From: Lutraria lutraria | Lineage: Eukaryota > Mollusca > Bivalvia > Venerida > Mactridae | Length of the DNA stretch: 64,000 bases | Assembly (NCBI GenBank): GCA_964023205.1 | Contig: OZ026842.1 | Coordinates: 6,300,408-6,364,407 of the forward strand | Direction: 5' to 3' | Shown: in pieces, positions 1 to 11,580 of the stretch | Position numbering within the stretch: the first letter of the stretch is position 1 | Layout: the number at the start of each line of letters is the position of its first letter | The notes under the pieces: generated by a model | The model's database searches: none | The model's input: only the letters and a program-made list of their open reading frames with translations | Told to the model about the DNA's origin: nothing | Position numbers and translations under genes: made by a program

Positions 1-1104
1 CTAGTTTTATCTCTATTTCGAGGGCTCAGCGGAACACTGTCGTAACTTGTTCTTATTTCAATATGAGTTACAACACTGTTGCGCTGAACCCTCGATTTAC
101 ATTACCTTGTCTTGCTGGTATATATTTCTATATTTACCTTATACTATTTAGAGAATAGTGTGATTATTATACCGATACATTTAGTGTTTCCCTTGATCAG
201 CTTATTCTTCTAAGAACATGAATTGTGTTTGGATGCAACGCTTGATAAAATTACTGAAATGTGATATTATTTCGTGTTAAGTGTTTGAAAACAAGCTCTT
301 ACTGTAATGGTAATAAAACAGTACATTAAAGATATCCTCTCTTTCTGTACTGTGCGTACAATGTAGTTAAGAAAATTTGGGGCTTGCTTTATCTCAGATG
401 TTATAGGGAGGGTTGGGTGCCCAAGAATTGTATTTAAGGTGCCCGAGTAGCTGATATAGGTGTTTTACTCTTGGTCTACATGTTGCATAATTCAAACGAG
501 CCTTTTTTTCCCCTCCACCCATTTTTCAGACAAAATCCAAAATAAGCCCCCACCATCTGTAATTGATTACTACTGGCCTGCATACTCAAGCCTGTTAAGC
601 TTTTTGTATGTGTTAACTGTACACTGTAGTTACATTAATTATTGTCTTAAGTGGGTCATTTAAAATGCTTCGTTAAGCACATGATCCAGTGTCAAACTTG
701 AAACAAGATGTCTTCCTGTTATTATTTTATTCCACTTTACATTATAAAACTTTGACCTCCAAATCTCTGCCAAGTTATCCAAGGTACATCTCATATGTAT
801 GATCTAACTACATGTAGGTTTAACATAATTATAGTCTTATCTAATTATTAGAGCTTATAAGCCAAAATTAATTAGGCATCTGAAGATCTACGGATTAGGG
901 CTAAAATTTTGAGCCCAGTGGTTGTGTGTTCAAATCCCGTCGTACCCAAAATACATGTCAGATTGCTATTTGTTTATTGAAAAAAAATTACTCAAGAGGC
1001 CAGAAAAATATCTAAATGTAACCCTAGCCCCCAAAAATCTAATTATTTGTTACTGTTTGATTTTCCAAATGATGAAATACTAACTTGCATATTTATATTT
1101 ACAG
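1..1104 (+). other. intronic sequence upstream of the transporter-like exons
   Basis: No coding exon is convincing here. The stretch holds the 78-bp foldback at 18-95 and a tRNA-like SINE remnant near 890-955 (box-B-like GTGTTCAAATCCC). The rest is AT-rich single-copy-looking DNA. Confidence 0.4.
18..95. repeat. 78-bp foldback element, copy 1
   Basis: The element starts TCGAGGGCTCAGCG and ends CGCTGAACCCTCGA. The two arms pair along nearly the whole length, leaving a loop around ttcttatttcaatat. Two further copies of exactly 78 bp occur at 17303-17380 and 17854-17931. It fits a tiny non-autonomous inverted-repeat element. Confidence 0.8.
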
Positions 1105-1957
1105 GAATACTCATTCAAGAAGAAAAAGAGTTTCAATATGCCTTCTATTTAGCAGGTAAGTAATACATTGTGTATATGTTAAACTGTTAATAACTTAATT
1201 ATCTCATGCCATTCATTTTAAATCAGTGTGACAATGAGTACCAGTAATTTTGGTCACATGCATACAATCCATTGTTCACTCATATTTATAATAATTATGT
1301 CTCTGGTTAATATATTTAGTGAAAATTGTCATTTTTTAAAGGGGGATAGATTTAGTTAACTTATGGTCTCTGAGTCTGATTAGTAAATTATACAAGTGAG
1401 CCTCTCCCATCTGTGAGTTTACCCCCCCCCCCCTTAAAAAAATAAGTTGTCAGTTGGTATTGATCTACAGTACAACCTCTCCAGAGCAGCCTTCTTAAGC
1501 AACAATCACCCTGCTACTCATAATTTTGCCAAATGCATAATTTAACTGTAACTCTCTAGAGCAACAATCTCTAAACAACAATATAATGTTGCTTTGGAGA
1601 GGTTGCACAGTATTTCTCTGATTTCTGCAGAACAGTGGTTTTCTGCATGTTTTTCTTTATCCCTGGACCCACTTGGGGCTCTAGCAACCCCCAAGCCCCA
1701 AGCTCAGTTAATTTGAGTTTCCTTTGGCCAATCACAGTCATTTCTGCAATAAGTTATTATGTTTGTTTTGCTTTGTAGGAGCCTCATTGATTTGGAGTAA
1801 TGTGATGTTACTCGTGTTTAAATTTAAACGCTGTGGACCACTCCCATCCACTGACGGGGCTTGCGGTACCACCAAGTCACCGTTACTGGACGAGTCCTAC
1901 GATGAGCCGGTGAAAGTCAATATAAGCAACAGAAAGGAGGACCAAGTCTTAGTGTAA
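1105..1957 (+). CDS. 3' part of a monocarboxylate-transporter-like (MFS) gene, two exons
   Basis: Two exons join in frame: 1105-1155 and 1779-1957 (TAA at 1955-1957). Both have consensus splice sites (tttacag before 1105, GCAG|GTAAG at 1155, tttgtag before 1779), and the junction codon is G|GA. The joined peptide has a soluble stretch (QEEKEFQ), then a hydrophobic helix starting YAFYLAGASLIW, a basic KFKRCG edge and a polar tail with SPLLDES. This resembles the last membrane helix and cytosolic tail of SLC16-type transporters, where a Y-x-x-AFYLAG motif opens helix 12. The assignment rests on this short motif, so it is tentative; another MFS transporter is possible. Upstream exons lie before the window. 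A GTAAGT overlaps the stop codon, so the transcript may splice on instead of ending here. Confidence 0.45.
1466..1612. mobile_element. small inverted-repeat element, 'ACAACCTCTCCAGAG' family
   Basis: Starts TACAGTACAACCTCTCCAGAG and ends with the near-complement TTGGAGAGGTTGCACAGTA. It has an AT-rich interior with internal complementarity and no open frame. Relatives lie near 20368-20549, 33161-33211 (cut by the N gap) and 59081-59252. Confidence 0.65.
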
Positions 1958-1989
1958 GTTTATTTCATGTAAACTGAGTCGCTATTTTA

Positions 1990-2465
1990 ATACGATAAGC
2001 AGTAAAAAAATTGTCGGTTTCTGGTTACTTGCTCATTAAAAAAATAGGGTAGGTAGGTTGGGGGTTTTATAATGCCCCCACTGTTCAAATGGCGGAAATT
2101 AACTGTTATCCCTGTCCGTTCGTTCAGATTTTGGTTTCCGAGCGAGAACTCAAGAAATATTTCATGAATTGGATTCATATTTTACATTAAGGTGTATACA
2201 TGTAATAATAAAATATGCGTCAAGTTTAATTTCCATTTAAATCCAAACATTTTCACAGAGTTATGTCCCCCTTCCTGACTTAGCTCTAAGCAGGTATTCG
2301 TGTCTTCTGGACTGTCCTCTGGACACATTTCTAGATTTTTACTGTTCTTGAAAACATGCGGAAATGTTAAAAGTGTGAGATCGTAGAAGTACCCTTCTTC
2401 AGGTTTATAAATAGTCTAGGTTCAAGGGGAAAATTAGTGTAGGTGGGGTAACCAGAAACATACAA
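1990..2465. mobile_element. inverted-repeat element with 'tttctggttac / gtaaccagaaac' ends
   Basis: The left end reads ggtttctggttacttgctca followed by GGGTAGGTAGG. The right end reads GTAGGTGGGGTAACCAGAAAC. Related copies are at 18725-18902 and 21165-21385, with half copies near 33472-33605 and 60058-60130. It is non-coding; spurious frames cross it. Confidence 0.6.
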
Positions 2466-3049
2466 TTCTTTACGCCTAAGTTTGATGTTAACTTGAAGTT
2501 TCTTTAACTGCCAGTACTGGTGTTTACTCGGTAAGCTTTAAGCTTTGTTTTTGCCAATTAATGATCTAACATTCAGAAAAAGGCTATGTTTTAAATACAT
2601 TCTTTTTGATCTTTTAATGCAGTTTCAAAAAAATATAGTGATGGAAAGATGGAGTTTTAAAAATATATTTATTGACTGAAAGGTAAAACATGTGCAAGCT
2701 TCAGTCCTTTTGTATGTGGCTTCGATTTGAACTGCGAAGTGTATGTATTGTACAAACAAAATGTTGTGGCATTAGTTGACCCTATTGTGATAATATCTAT
2801 GTATTAAAGCTTATCTTCAACTTTGTTAATTGCCCTTAAATTAATTGAACATAATTGAATTCTTCCTCCAGTAATACTGTCTCATTTTAATGGTCTGTTC
2901 ATTTGGAGTTAATGTAGTGAAGGCTGTATTTTACAGTCTTTTAGATAATTACGTAATGATTAATATAATTTCTTCGTCAAGATTTAGCACTTTAACATTT
3001 AGTCCTGTTTTATTTTTTTTGCACTGTTTAACAATTAAGAGGGATGATA

Positions 3050-3115
3050 GGTAGTCTAGTGGTAGCACTCTGGACTGCTAACTGAAAGGTCATGGGTTTG
3101 AACTTCGGCTTGGCC
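3050..3115 (+). mobile_element. tRNA-derived SINE head
   Basis: Pol III box-A-like TAGTCTAGTGGTAGCAC and box-B-like GGGTTTGAACTTC lie about 40 bp apart. The sequence is tRNA-like but does not fold as a functional tRNA. A SINE body seems to follow to about 3240. Confidence 0.6.
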
Positions 3116-4127
3116 TTTTGATATTTCAGGGAAGCTTTTTCAGTGTCACCATCCCAACTATCAAGCCAAGACAGGGCTTATTTTCCTTCTATAGCAGGGG
3201 CCGTTAACAGGCGTCTTCCCGTCAGGAAAATTCTTTAAAATCATGCAGTTTTCACTAAAATTCAATTTACATCAAGTTTTTTCTTCCCCTTTTGCAAAAA
3301 TTATGCGTTATTTTCCCCCAAATTTAAAGAAAAGGCCCCTTCCCCAACCTGTGAAAAAAAGCCTGTAAGTATTGTGTTAAGAAAATCACAGAAAGTGGTT
3401 AGGCGTGTATTGGTGCTTTACACCAGGCAGAATAAAGGACCGGGAAAAACTATTCGAAACAAGAGTATGGGTTCATGTATTCCTGTATCTTCTCTTCCAT
3501 CTCTCTGGGAAGGCTCTGAAATGACAATTTCTGTTATGGTCGTTTCACAACTAATAGATAAATAAATATTATAGAAAATTCAATCATACTTCAAATTTAC
3601 ACTGTCTGCCTCTGACGTTGGCATACATATACAAATTGTTTGACCGATGTTAGGATAACACAGCTGTTATTCGTACGTATATAAATAAATACTCCTTTTA
3701 AGTATTTCACCGGCTGTTGAAGATATAACTTGTGGTGTATTGCCTACAGCAAAAACATGTCAAATCAAATTCAAATAGTTTACTTCAAAGGATTGTTGCA
3801 TACTAGCTATGCACCCTTTGTGTGCACAACGCATTGTGACTGTCTTTTTAAAGACCCACATGCAGATCAATTTAAGATGTAAATGATCAGTCAAGTTCAA
3901 ATTTTGTCCTCAATAAAATTTTCTACTGAAATAGCATGCATGTGATTCATATTGTGTATCTACCTATTAGGAGAACTGCAGACTTTATTTTGTGTGAAAT
4001 AACTTATTGTACAATGTATGCATACCAATAAAACTATATATAGATAACCATTAGCTTATAATATTACAAATTATACATATACATGTATGTATCATATGTT
4101 GTGAAGTTTGCGTATTAAATGTTCAAA

Positions 4128-4441
4128 TACAGTCAAACCTGTCAACAAAGGCCACCCTTGGGATACAATCAAACCTGTCAACAAAGGCCACCCTTGGGAT
4201 ACAATCAAACCTGTCAACAAAGGCCACCCTTGGGATACAATCAAACCTGTCAACAAAGGCCACCCTTGGGATAGAAAATATGTGGCCTTTATTGACATGC
4301 AGTCTATTTTCGGAGGTCATTTTGCTCTAAATTACCAATGACAGTTTTTAAAATCTTTAAGAATGACCTTTATTCTCAGGGTGACCTTTATTTGGAGGTG
4401 GCCTTTATTTGGAGGTGGCCAGTAACTCTGGTTTGACTGTA
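4128..4441. mobile_element. 'CAGTCAAACCTG' inverted-repeat element carrying a 36-bp tandem expansion
   Basis: The ends are TACAGTCAAACCTGTC and, inverted, CTGGTTTGACTGTA. The interior repeats modules such as AAAGGCCACC and GGAGGTGGCC. Near the left end, 4130-4273 consists of four 36-bp units. It belongs to the commonest small inverted-repeat family in this window. Confidence 0.75.
4130..4273. repeat. 36-bp tandem repeat, four copies
   Basis: Units start at 4130, 4166, 4202 and 4238 and are almost identical; the first differs by one base. Because 36 is divisible by three and the unit lacks stops in several frames, it creates repetitive open frames on both strands. These are not genes. Confidence 0.9.
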
Positions 4442-4609
4442 TCAGCAGAAATGTTTAAATTCAGAACAAATTCTGAAGTCAGGATAAGAATGTCCCAGTT
4501 TGATAAAGTCTTGTAGGCAGTATTCCTTACTGTGAATATTTATATATAAGAGGGTGTCATGTCAGTAAGAGAACACCATGTTCCCAATGTCTGGTTGTTT
4601 CCTGGTTTT

Positions 4610-4875
4610 ACAACACTAGTGGGGAACCATAACACTAATGGGGAACCATGACACTAGTCGGGAACCATGACACTAATGGGGAACCATGGCATAAATGGGG
4701 AACCAAGATACTAGTGGGGAACGGAACCAAGATACTAGTGGGGAACCATGACACTGAATTGAAACCATGACACTAATGGAAAACGATGGAAATTAATGGG
4801 GAACTTAGACAGTAGTGGGGAACATAACACTTAGTGGTATTAATGGGGAACTAAGATACCTTCTAATGGGGAACC
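4610..4875. repeat. degenerate minisatellite, unit about 19-20 bp
   Basis: The motif GGGGAACCATGACACTAATG recurs with substitutions and small indels, about a dozen times. No function is evident. Confidence 0.75.
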
Positions 4876-5742
4876 GTAATCCCATAATTTAGCCTGTTAC
4901 ACTCACTGTATTAAACATTTTGGAAAATCCATATTTGGCATCTTTCTCTTACTTTACTTTGACTTCAATGTTGTGAGGTGTATTTTGTGTTGTATTAGTC
5001 TGACCACAAATGCTGATTGATCATTGTTGTTTATTGTTTTTGTCTGTTGTTATATACATTTGTACCACCTGACGTCAGGTACTTATTAGTTCTTTAATTG
5101 TCCTTGCTTCACATACCAACAGCTTCAATTTTGCGGCCCTCAGTCATGTTCCTGAGACGTTTATTTAGACGAGGTATTTAATCACACATGGTAGACTTCA
5201 TTTTCTATTTTCTTGCTTTTTTGCGGTTTATTTTCACGGACAAACAAGTCAGCTTTTATTTAATCCTTCAACTCTGGGTGGGTGGGGTATGATAATAATT
5301 TTATGGTCGGGCAACAATTTTGTGTAATCATGCATTAATTTTACAGTTTATTTGATTGAAGATTATACATGAAAATAACTTTTTAGGCCCTTTCCTTGCC
5401 ACTGACAGGGATGTATTATAGCGATCAAAATAATAATTTAAATTGAAATTCTGTCCTATTATTATATATTGAAGTAATCTTAAATTAAAAGCTGACTACT
5501 ATATCTTTTGCCTCATTATATTCAATATTGATACAGTAGTTTATGGATTCAGGGATTGAATGCTGTGACTTAAGAATGCTACCTAACTGCTTTTAACAGT
5601 TTGTTTCTGTGTTTACTAAAATCAATTGATAAAGCATGTGAAAATTGGAATATGAAATACAAACATAAATTAAATTTTATCATAGATCTTTCTAATGCCA
5701 TCATAAATCCCCCAAAAATTCTTTCTGGTAAAAAATATTGCC

Positions 5743-5914
5743 TACAGTCAAACCTGTGTTAGCAGCCACCTCCAAATAAAAGGCCAACCTGTGATGAAAG
5801 GCCACTCTTTCAAAACCGTCACTGATTAACAACCTCTGAATAAAGGCCATCTGTCAACGAAGGTCACCTTTTTGTCTTTCCCAAGGGTGGCCATTATTCA
5901 CAGGTTTGACTGTA
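5743..5914. mobile_element. 'CAGTCAAACCTG' inverted-repeat element
   Basis: Starts TACAGTCAAACCTGTG and ends CACAGGTTTGACTGTA. The interior carries the AAAGGCCA/GGTGGCC modules. About 170 bp, non-coding. Confidence 0.75.
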
Positions 5915-6240
5915 CTTACAAAGTTAATGTTCTTGCCCACTGAAAATTGTCTGGGTAGGTTATTTCAAACAAATTTTTTAAGGATAGTCAAGTTTTGCAT
6001 GTTTTGCATGAAATCCTAACTCACATAGAAATCAGATCTGTAACTAACTAACTAACTAACCTCTTTTACGCGTATTAATTAAAATACAATCATGTGATGC
6101 TGTCACCCTTTATAGAAGATAGTATAGGTAAGAGTGCATATTTGAGGGTTCTATGTCGCAGTCTTCACGCTAACTCACTATCCTACAGCCCGGGCTAGTA
6201 AATTTCCTATTAGGTTAGTGAATTTTTTAAGAATTATGTA

Positions 6241-7647
6241 TTCGGGCTAGTGGTAAATTGTTTATTTTCAACAGTCCACATATAATTCGGGCTAGTGCTT
6301 CAAAAAAAAAATCAGTCGAACACTGATGTCGTGGTATTTTTCGTACCAGTAAATAAGAAAGCTCAAGAAACAGTACTGCCTGTAGCTTTCTTATTATGTA
6401 GAACAAAAAAATATGCATTCTAGCTGTCTATCTAAGTCCTACATCCATGTTTACTAATCTATGATATCAATGACATCGTCAACACTGTCAGGTGACATAA
6501 TATGTCACGCCACCATTTCTTCCATATTTGTGCGAGCAGTGCAGCGAAGCTTTCTGAGCATATGCAGTAACTACCAAGTCGCTATTTAAAACTAAGAAGT
6601 TAGAACGACAGTTTTATTTTCTATCATTATAAGAAAGCAAAACTTCCTTATAAAAAATTCTTGTCACTGATTGGATAACAAAGTGGGATGAGCACTAAGT
6701 AACAATAAAATGCATTGACTAACTTCATTTTTTGTAGATTTAAACTTTTCATTTATTGTTTAAATCAGTTACTGGACTTATGATTATAATTAATTCTCAA
6801 ATTTCAGTGCTCAGCATGTCTAAAAATATTGTCCTTTTAAACTGAGAATTAAAATTATGTGAATTGGAACTAATTTTACTGCGTAAAGGTGAAATATTCT
6901 GTTTTATCATTATGCTTGCGTTAGTCCACTGTTAGAGAGTACTTCTAGTACTGGTTCTTCCCAGGAACGATGGATAGGTGAACTGTCAGCCCAATATGAC
7001 TCTGACTGTTGAAAAGGGGCAAACAAACTAACAATATTTAGTGAATTGTGAATTTTTATCATTGCACAATTCATATGGTAATGAACTGAATAGTTAAAAG
7101 CCAATTAAAATTTGCCTTGACTTTCTTTCATTTTGCATGACCTGCATGTTTATTTTCTAAATTTATTTACTTTGACATTTTTGTTTCGATATGATACATA
7201 CTAACTTTCCTCATAATATTATGTATATATACGTATTATGTCTTATCTTGTCTGTGTATAGGAGGGTAGATTAACAAAATGAACATTATGCATGCATGGC
7301 TCTTTTTGATTCTGATGTCATTTCCCTTCAATGTGTGTTTGCTTGCTGTATGAAAATCTAATTATTATAATAATGTAGCTAAGACCAACTGTGGTCCAGT
7401 GGTCAGTGTGCTGGACTTATAGCCCGGCGATCTGGGTTCGAGTGTTGTTAGCCGTAGATCTTACATACCCTTCAATGAAAGTTTGGCAAAATTGTCGATT
7501 TTTTTTCATCTGTAGAAAAATTGCTGACTCCTTATGGCAGGGCAAGTTTGTACTGGTAAGAATACCGTCCAGGAAATCTGGTGAATTAAAAGTAAACCGG
7601 TTGCCGTATGCTGGTAATAACTGAAATATTGTTGAAAAAGGGCATTC
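6241..7647. repeat. left copy of a 1.4-kb direct repeat
   Basis: From 6246 to 7647 this matches 14135-15536 at an offset of 7889 with no difference that I noticed; a few mismatches occur just before. It holds a fragment of the cacggagg-type SINE (about 6945-7020) and a tRNA-derived SINE at its right end (7379-7647). The short open frames in it are present in both copies and look spurious. Confidence 0.9.
7379..7647 (+). mobile_element. tRNA-derived SINE (left copy)
   Basis: Box A-like TGGTCCAGTGGTCAGTG and box B-like GGGTTCGAGTG form a tRNA-like head, followed by a body ending attgttgaaaaaggg. A diverged relative is at 34706-34955. It lies at the exact right edge of the direct repeat. Confidence 0.65.
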
Positions 7648-7659
7648 CCCATACCGAAA

Positions 7660-8285
7660 AAAGTTACAAAAAAGTTATGCCTTTTGAGGCAAAAAAAGTT
7701 ACAAAAAAAGCATAACTAAGTTATACAAGTTTGGAACCATTTATTTCAACATAGTTACAGAAAAGTTATGCCTATTAAAAGTTACTAACTAATATGTAAC
7801 TTTTTTGTGCCTATTTACAGAGAAAAGTTACATATTAGTTACAAAAAAGTTACACTATAGTTACAAAAAAGTTACATTCTAATTTCTATGCATGATTAAG
7901 ACACAGAAAAGTTACAAAAAAATTATAAGTGTATAAAAGTTACAAAAAAGTTACATTTCAGGCAATACTTTAGTTACATTCAAAGTTACAAAAAAGTTAC
8001 ATTGTAGGCATTCTATAGTTACATTTAAAGTTACATAAAAGTTACAGAAAAGTTATATTCAAGGCATACTTTAGTTACATTCAAAGTTACAAAAAAGTTA
8101 TATTCTAGGCATACTTTAGTTACATTCAAAGTTACATAAAAGTTACAAAAAAGTTACAGAAAAGTTATATTCTAGGCATACTTTAGTTACATTCAAAGTT
8201 ACATAAAAGTTACAAAAAAGTTATATTAAAGTTACAGAAAAGTTACATTAAAGTTACAGAAAAATTACAGAAAAGTTACACTAAA
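7660..8285. repeat. subterminal GTTACA repeat array, left end
   Basis: Dozens of AAAGTTACA / AAAAAAGTTACA motifs, some arranged in units of roughly 45-60 bp that include TTCTAGGCATACTTTAG. Clusters of short repeats next to transposon ends often bind transposase; that role here is inference. Confidence 0.75.
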
Positions 8286-8521
8286 ACAACCGAATTTTCA
8301 CTTTAATCAGACAAGATTTTAAATATTAATATCAAAGCATTTAATTATTTCTTAAATAATACAAAAAGGATGCGAAAACAAAATCAGTTTACAGTGACTT
8401 TTTAAGCACATAGATATTTCTTGAATAAAACACTATACAGTCTATATTCCAACATTTTAGATGTATTTATGCTTAATTCACAAGACAATGGTGATTAGAG
8501 TTCTCTTCCTCAAGTTTGTTT

Positions 8522-8633
8522 TCATTTTTCTTTGTTCAAAACTGACCAATACTGCATTATTCTAGGTTCATCTACAAAACTTAATAATGTAGCTTTCACA
8601 TCTTTGCCTTTAATAACAGCAGTCTGGAAAAAA
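8522..8633 (-). CDS. candidate terminal exon in the inverted-repeat block
   Basis: A strong pyrimidine tract (cttctttttttccag) precedes 8633. The open frame runs through KDVKATLLSFVDEPRIM to TGA at 8522-8524. Use of the first acceptor is out of phase with the exon at 9219; an acceptor 16 nt further in (exon start 8617) restores phase. Confidence 0.35.
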
Positions 8634-11430
8634 AGAAGACAATATACAATAAAATATGATTTAATAATTTCAATTGATTATCCAACAGATAATGTGGATT
8701 ACTTATTGTAGTCAACTTAGAAAGAACATTTGCAAGTGTTTAAATTTCATATGCAGACAACCTTTAAAAGACAGAGAATCATCTTTACAGAAGCTCTTTA
8801 TAATATTTTTCAGTCAATACTATATAGTACTAGTAGAAAAACAGCCCAGATCTCTAGCTTGAGGAAATAGGATTCAGATTAATCCAGATCATTAATAAGT
8901 TACTATTTCTGTTTGAAAGTTTCATTAAGATTTTTGTGTTCAACTTAGCAATATTAGTTGATGTTAAGATTAAGAAATTGAAAAAGTTTGTGTTTTCTAT
9001 ACATGCATATTGATTATGTTCCAATCATAAATATGACTTCAGTTATCAAACAAGAGTGCCAGGTCTCAAATACCCTAAGCCCTATGTCAAGGGCCATAAC
9101 TCATAAGTGCCTGTGCCAATTGGGCTGGTTATCAAACTTGACAGTTGTGACCTGCTGGACAAGTATCCTGAAAAAATTGTCGAAGTCCTGGCTAGCCCTT
9201 ATTAATAAATGTTCTTACCAATGGATACTGCTTCATTGATCACATCTGGAACTGTTTGTTCATCTTGCTCTAAAGAAATAAAATGCAGATATAAGGAAAA
9301 TAAATTATACATAATGTTTCCTTTCCTACCAGAGAAGGAGAAAAAACTCAGATAAAGGCTCATTAAAATCCCAACTGTTATGTCATTAAAATATGGACAT
9401 AAAGGGGTTCCATTTAAAATGCAGTTAATCCAAATGTCATTTTAATAAATGCTTTATCTCAAATAAATAATATAAGTACCATTTTCTGACTACCATAATT
9501 AAAGTCTTGTGTCATTTTTTCCAATTGCTTTTTCACTTCTGATGTGGAACCTGCAGAATAATATAAAAAATAATCATAAGTGCAATTTAACCTGTCATTG
9601 ACTATAAAAAAGCAGGACTAGATATAAAATAACTATGAAGTTTATAATTCATAGCTCTTACAGTTCAAGTGTCATGCTCCTATTCCTAATAAGAATCAAG
9701 TATAAACAAATGTAACAAAGGGCAATAACTCCAAAATTATGAAATTCAGAGTGACGGTTCTTGTGCACTGCAGTCATCCTCAATGAGACTTATCTAACTA
9801 TGAATTTTATAATCCATTGCTCTTTCGGTCTAATAGTTATGCCCGGACAAGAATTAAGTATGGAAAAATTAACAAAGGGCTATAACTCCAAAATTATGAA
9901 ATGCAGAGTAACAGTTCTTGTGCACTGCACTCAACCTCAATGAGATCTATCTGTCAATGAAATTTCAAATTCATAGCTTTTATATAGTATAAGAGTTTTG
10001 CACCGGACAAGAATCAAGTAAACAAACAAAGGGCAATAAATCCAAAATTAAGCCATGCAGAGTAATGGTTCTTGTACACTGTACTCATCCTCGATGAGAT
10101 CTATCTAACTATGAAGTTACAAAGTCATCGCTTTTATAGTCTAAGAGTTATGCTCCAGACAATAATTATGTTTGACAAATTAACAAAGGCCAATAACTCC
10201 AAAATTAAGAAATACAGAGTAATGGTTCTTGTACACTGTACTCATCCTCGATGAGATCTGTCTAACTATGAAGTTACAAATTCATCGCTTTTATAGTCTA
10301 AGAGTTATGCTCCAGACAATAATTATGTTTGACAAATTAACAAAGGCCAATAACTCCAAAATTAAGAAATACAGAGTAATGGTTCTTGTGCACTGCAGTA
10401 ATCCTCAATGAGATCTATCAAACTATGAACTTTCAAATTCATAGCTCTTATAGTCTAAGAGTTATGATTCAGACAATAATTATGTATGAACAAATTAACA
10501 AAGGGCAATAACTCCAAAATTAATTAATACAGAGTAACAGTTCTTGTGCACTACACTCATCCTCAATGAAGTCTATCTAACCATAAAGTTTCAAATGCAT
10601 AGCTCATATAGTCTAAGAGTTATGCTCCGGACAATAATTATCTATGAACAAATTAACAAAGGGCAATAACTCCAAAATTAAGAAATACAGAGTAACGGTT
10701 CTTGTGCACTACACTCATCCTCAATGAAGTCTATCTAACCATAAAGTTTCAAATGCATAGCTCATATAGTCTAGGAGTTATGCTAAGTATTATGTATGAA
10801 CACATTAACAAAGGGCAACAACTCAAAAATTAAGAAATACAGAGTAACGGTTCTTGTGCACTACACTCATCCTCAATGATATCTATCTAACTATAAAGTT
10901 TCAAATTCATAGCTCTTATAGTCTAGGAGTTATGCTAAGTATTATGTATGAACACATTAACAAAGGGCAACAACTCCAAAACTATAAATAAATTAATAAT
11001 AATAAATACTGCCAGTTTCACTCCAGGTGGCGCGCTAGTATTGACCTAGTTGTTAGTAAACAACATGGCCGCCAGAATAAGCGCACACATTAAAAAAAAT
11101 ACTAAAATGGCAATTAGTCAACACTTCCAATTAATCTGATTATTGATAAAGCTATGTAATATCGAGCAACTCAGTATATATATGTTGTATATAGAATTAT
11201 TTTTCTATGTAAACAAATAATATCTAAGTAGAAATACCTAAACGTTATATCCCAAGAATCTTGACAGGAACTTGAAGACCATCGTGAAAATTACGATATC
11301 ACCAACTATGTACGAGTCGAAATCCTTCCTTGAATCTTTTTTTCCCACCAGTGTGACGATTTTAAATAGACTTCCTCCGATCCATTGTACAGGAACGTGT
11401 ACATGATGGATACAAGCAATATAAATTGAA
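8522..11430 (-). CDS. candidate spliced gene inside the 6.46-kb block (unknown product)
   Basis: Three minus-strand exons fit together in frame: 9494-9550, 9219-9269 and about 8522-8617 (TGA at 8522-8524). Junction codons form correctly if the last exon uses the acceptor just before 8617. The peptide is polar, with segments EVKKQLEKMTQDFNYE, PDVINEAVSI and ATLLSFVDEPRIMQYW. A 66-codon open stretch at 11232-11430 lies just downstream of a CCAAT/CRE segment and could be an upstream exon; it includes a hydrophobic run (GDIVIFTMVFKFL). I do not recognise the protein. The donor of the 9494 exon (GTAGTC) is weak and the 5' exon is unproven, so the whole model is a hypothesis. Confidence 0.3.
9219..9269 (-). 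CDS. candidate exon in the inverted-repeat block
   Basis: Good acceptor (ttatttctttag) and good donor (CATTG|GTAAGA). Only one frame is open, giving QDEQTVPDVINEAVSI. Length 51 nt, phase 1 to phase 1. Confidence 0.4.
9494..9550 (-). CDS. candidate exon in the inverted-repeat block
   Basis: Acceptor ttctgcag precedes 9550. The frame is open for 18 codons (segment EVKKQLEKMTQDFNYE). The donor is ATG|GTAGTC at 9494, weaker than consensus. It ends in phase 1, which matches the next exon. Confidence 0.35.
9640..10985. repeat. tandem array of about eight 157-bp units
   Basis: Units contain AACAAAGGGCAATAACTCC, a CAGAGTAACGGTTCTTGTG segment and a TAAGAGTTATGCTCC segment. Several successive copies are spaced at 157 bp; the outer ones are more diverged. 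The 60-residue open frames in the array recur with this period and are not genes. Confidence 0.85.
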
Positions 11431-11489
11431 TAAATTTAAAGCTTCAATCTTTCTTCTTCTTGAACTGACGCGGCTTTTTGAAAAAACGA

Positions 11490-11580
11490 TGCCTCCGAGC
11501 CAATCAAAATCGTGCGCGAAGTCACGTTTCGAATTTGGCCAATCAGTGTGTAGCGTGACGTCAGCAATGCAATATTACGG
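11490..11580. promoter_or_regulatory. promoter-like CpG-containing segment with CCAAT boxes and a CRE
   Basis: Within 90 bp there are two CCAAT motifs (GAGCCAATCAAAA and GGCCAATCAGTG), a palindromic CRE (TGACGTCA, in GCGTGACGTCAGC) and several CpGs (GTGCGCGAAGTCACG) in otherwise AT-rich DNA. The layout is typical of an animal promoter. It could drive the minus-strand exons to its left. Confidence 0.5.

Noticed and set aside
4092..4341. Three overlapping repetitive open frames on both strands
   Set aside because: They come from the 36-bp repeat, whose length is divisible by three; no start context, splice site or domain.
6910..7624. Open frames at 6910-7104 (-) and 7391-7624 (+), conserved in the second copy at 14799 and 15280
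   Set aside because: Conservation reflects the recent 1.4-kb duplication; one frame overlaps a SINE head, neither shows a domain.
9761..10411. Several similar 60-residue plus-strand frames (9761, 10072, 10229)
   Set aside because: They recur with the 157-bp tandem unit and drift in sequence without codon constraint.
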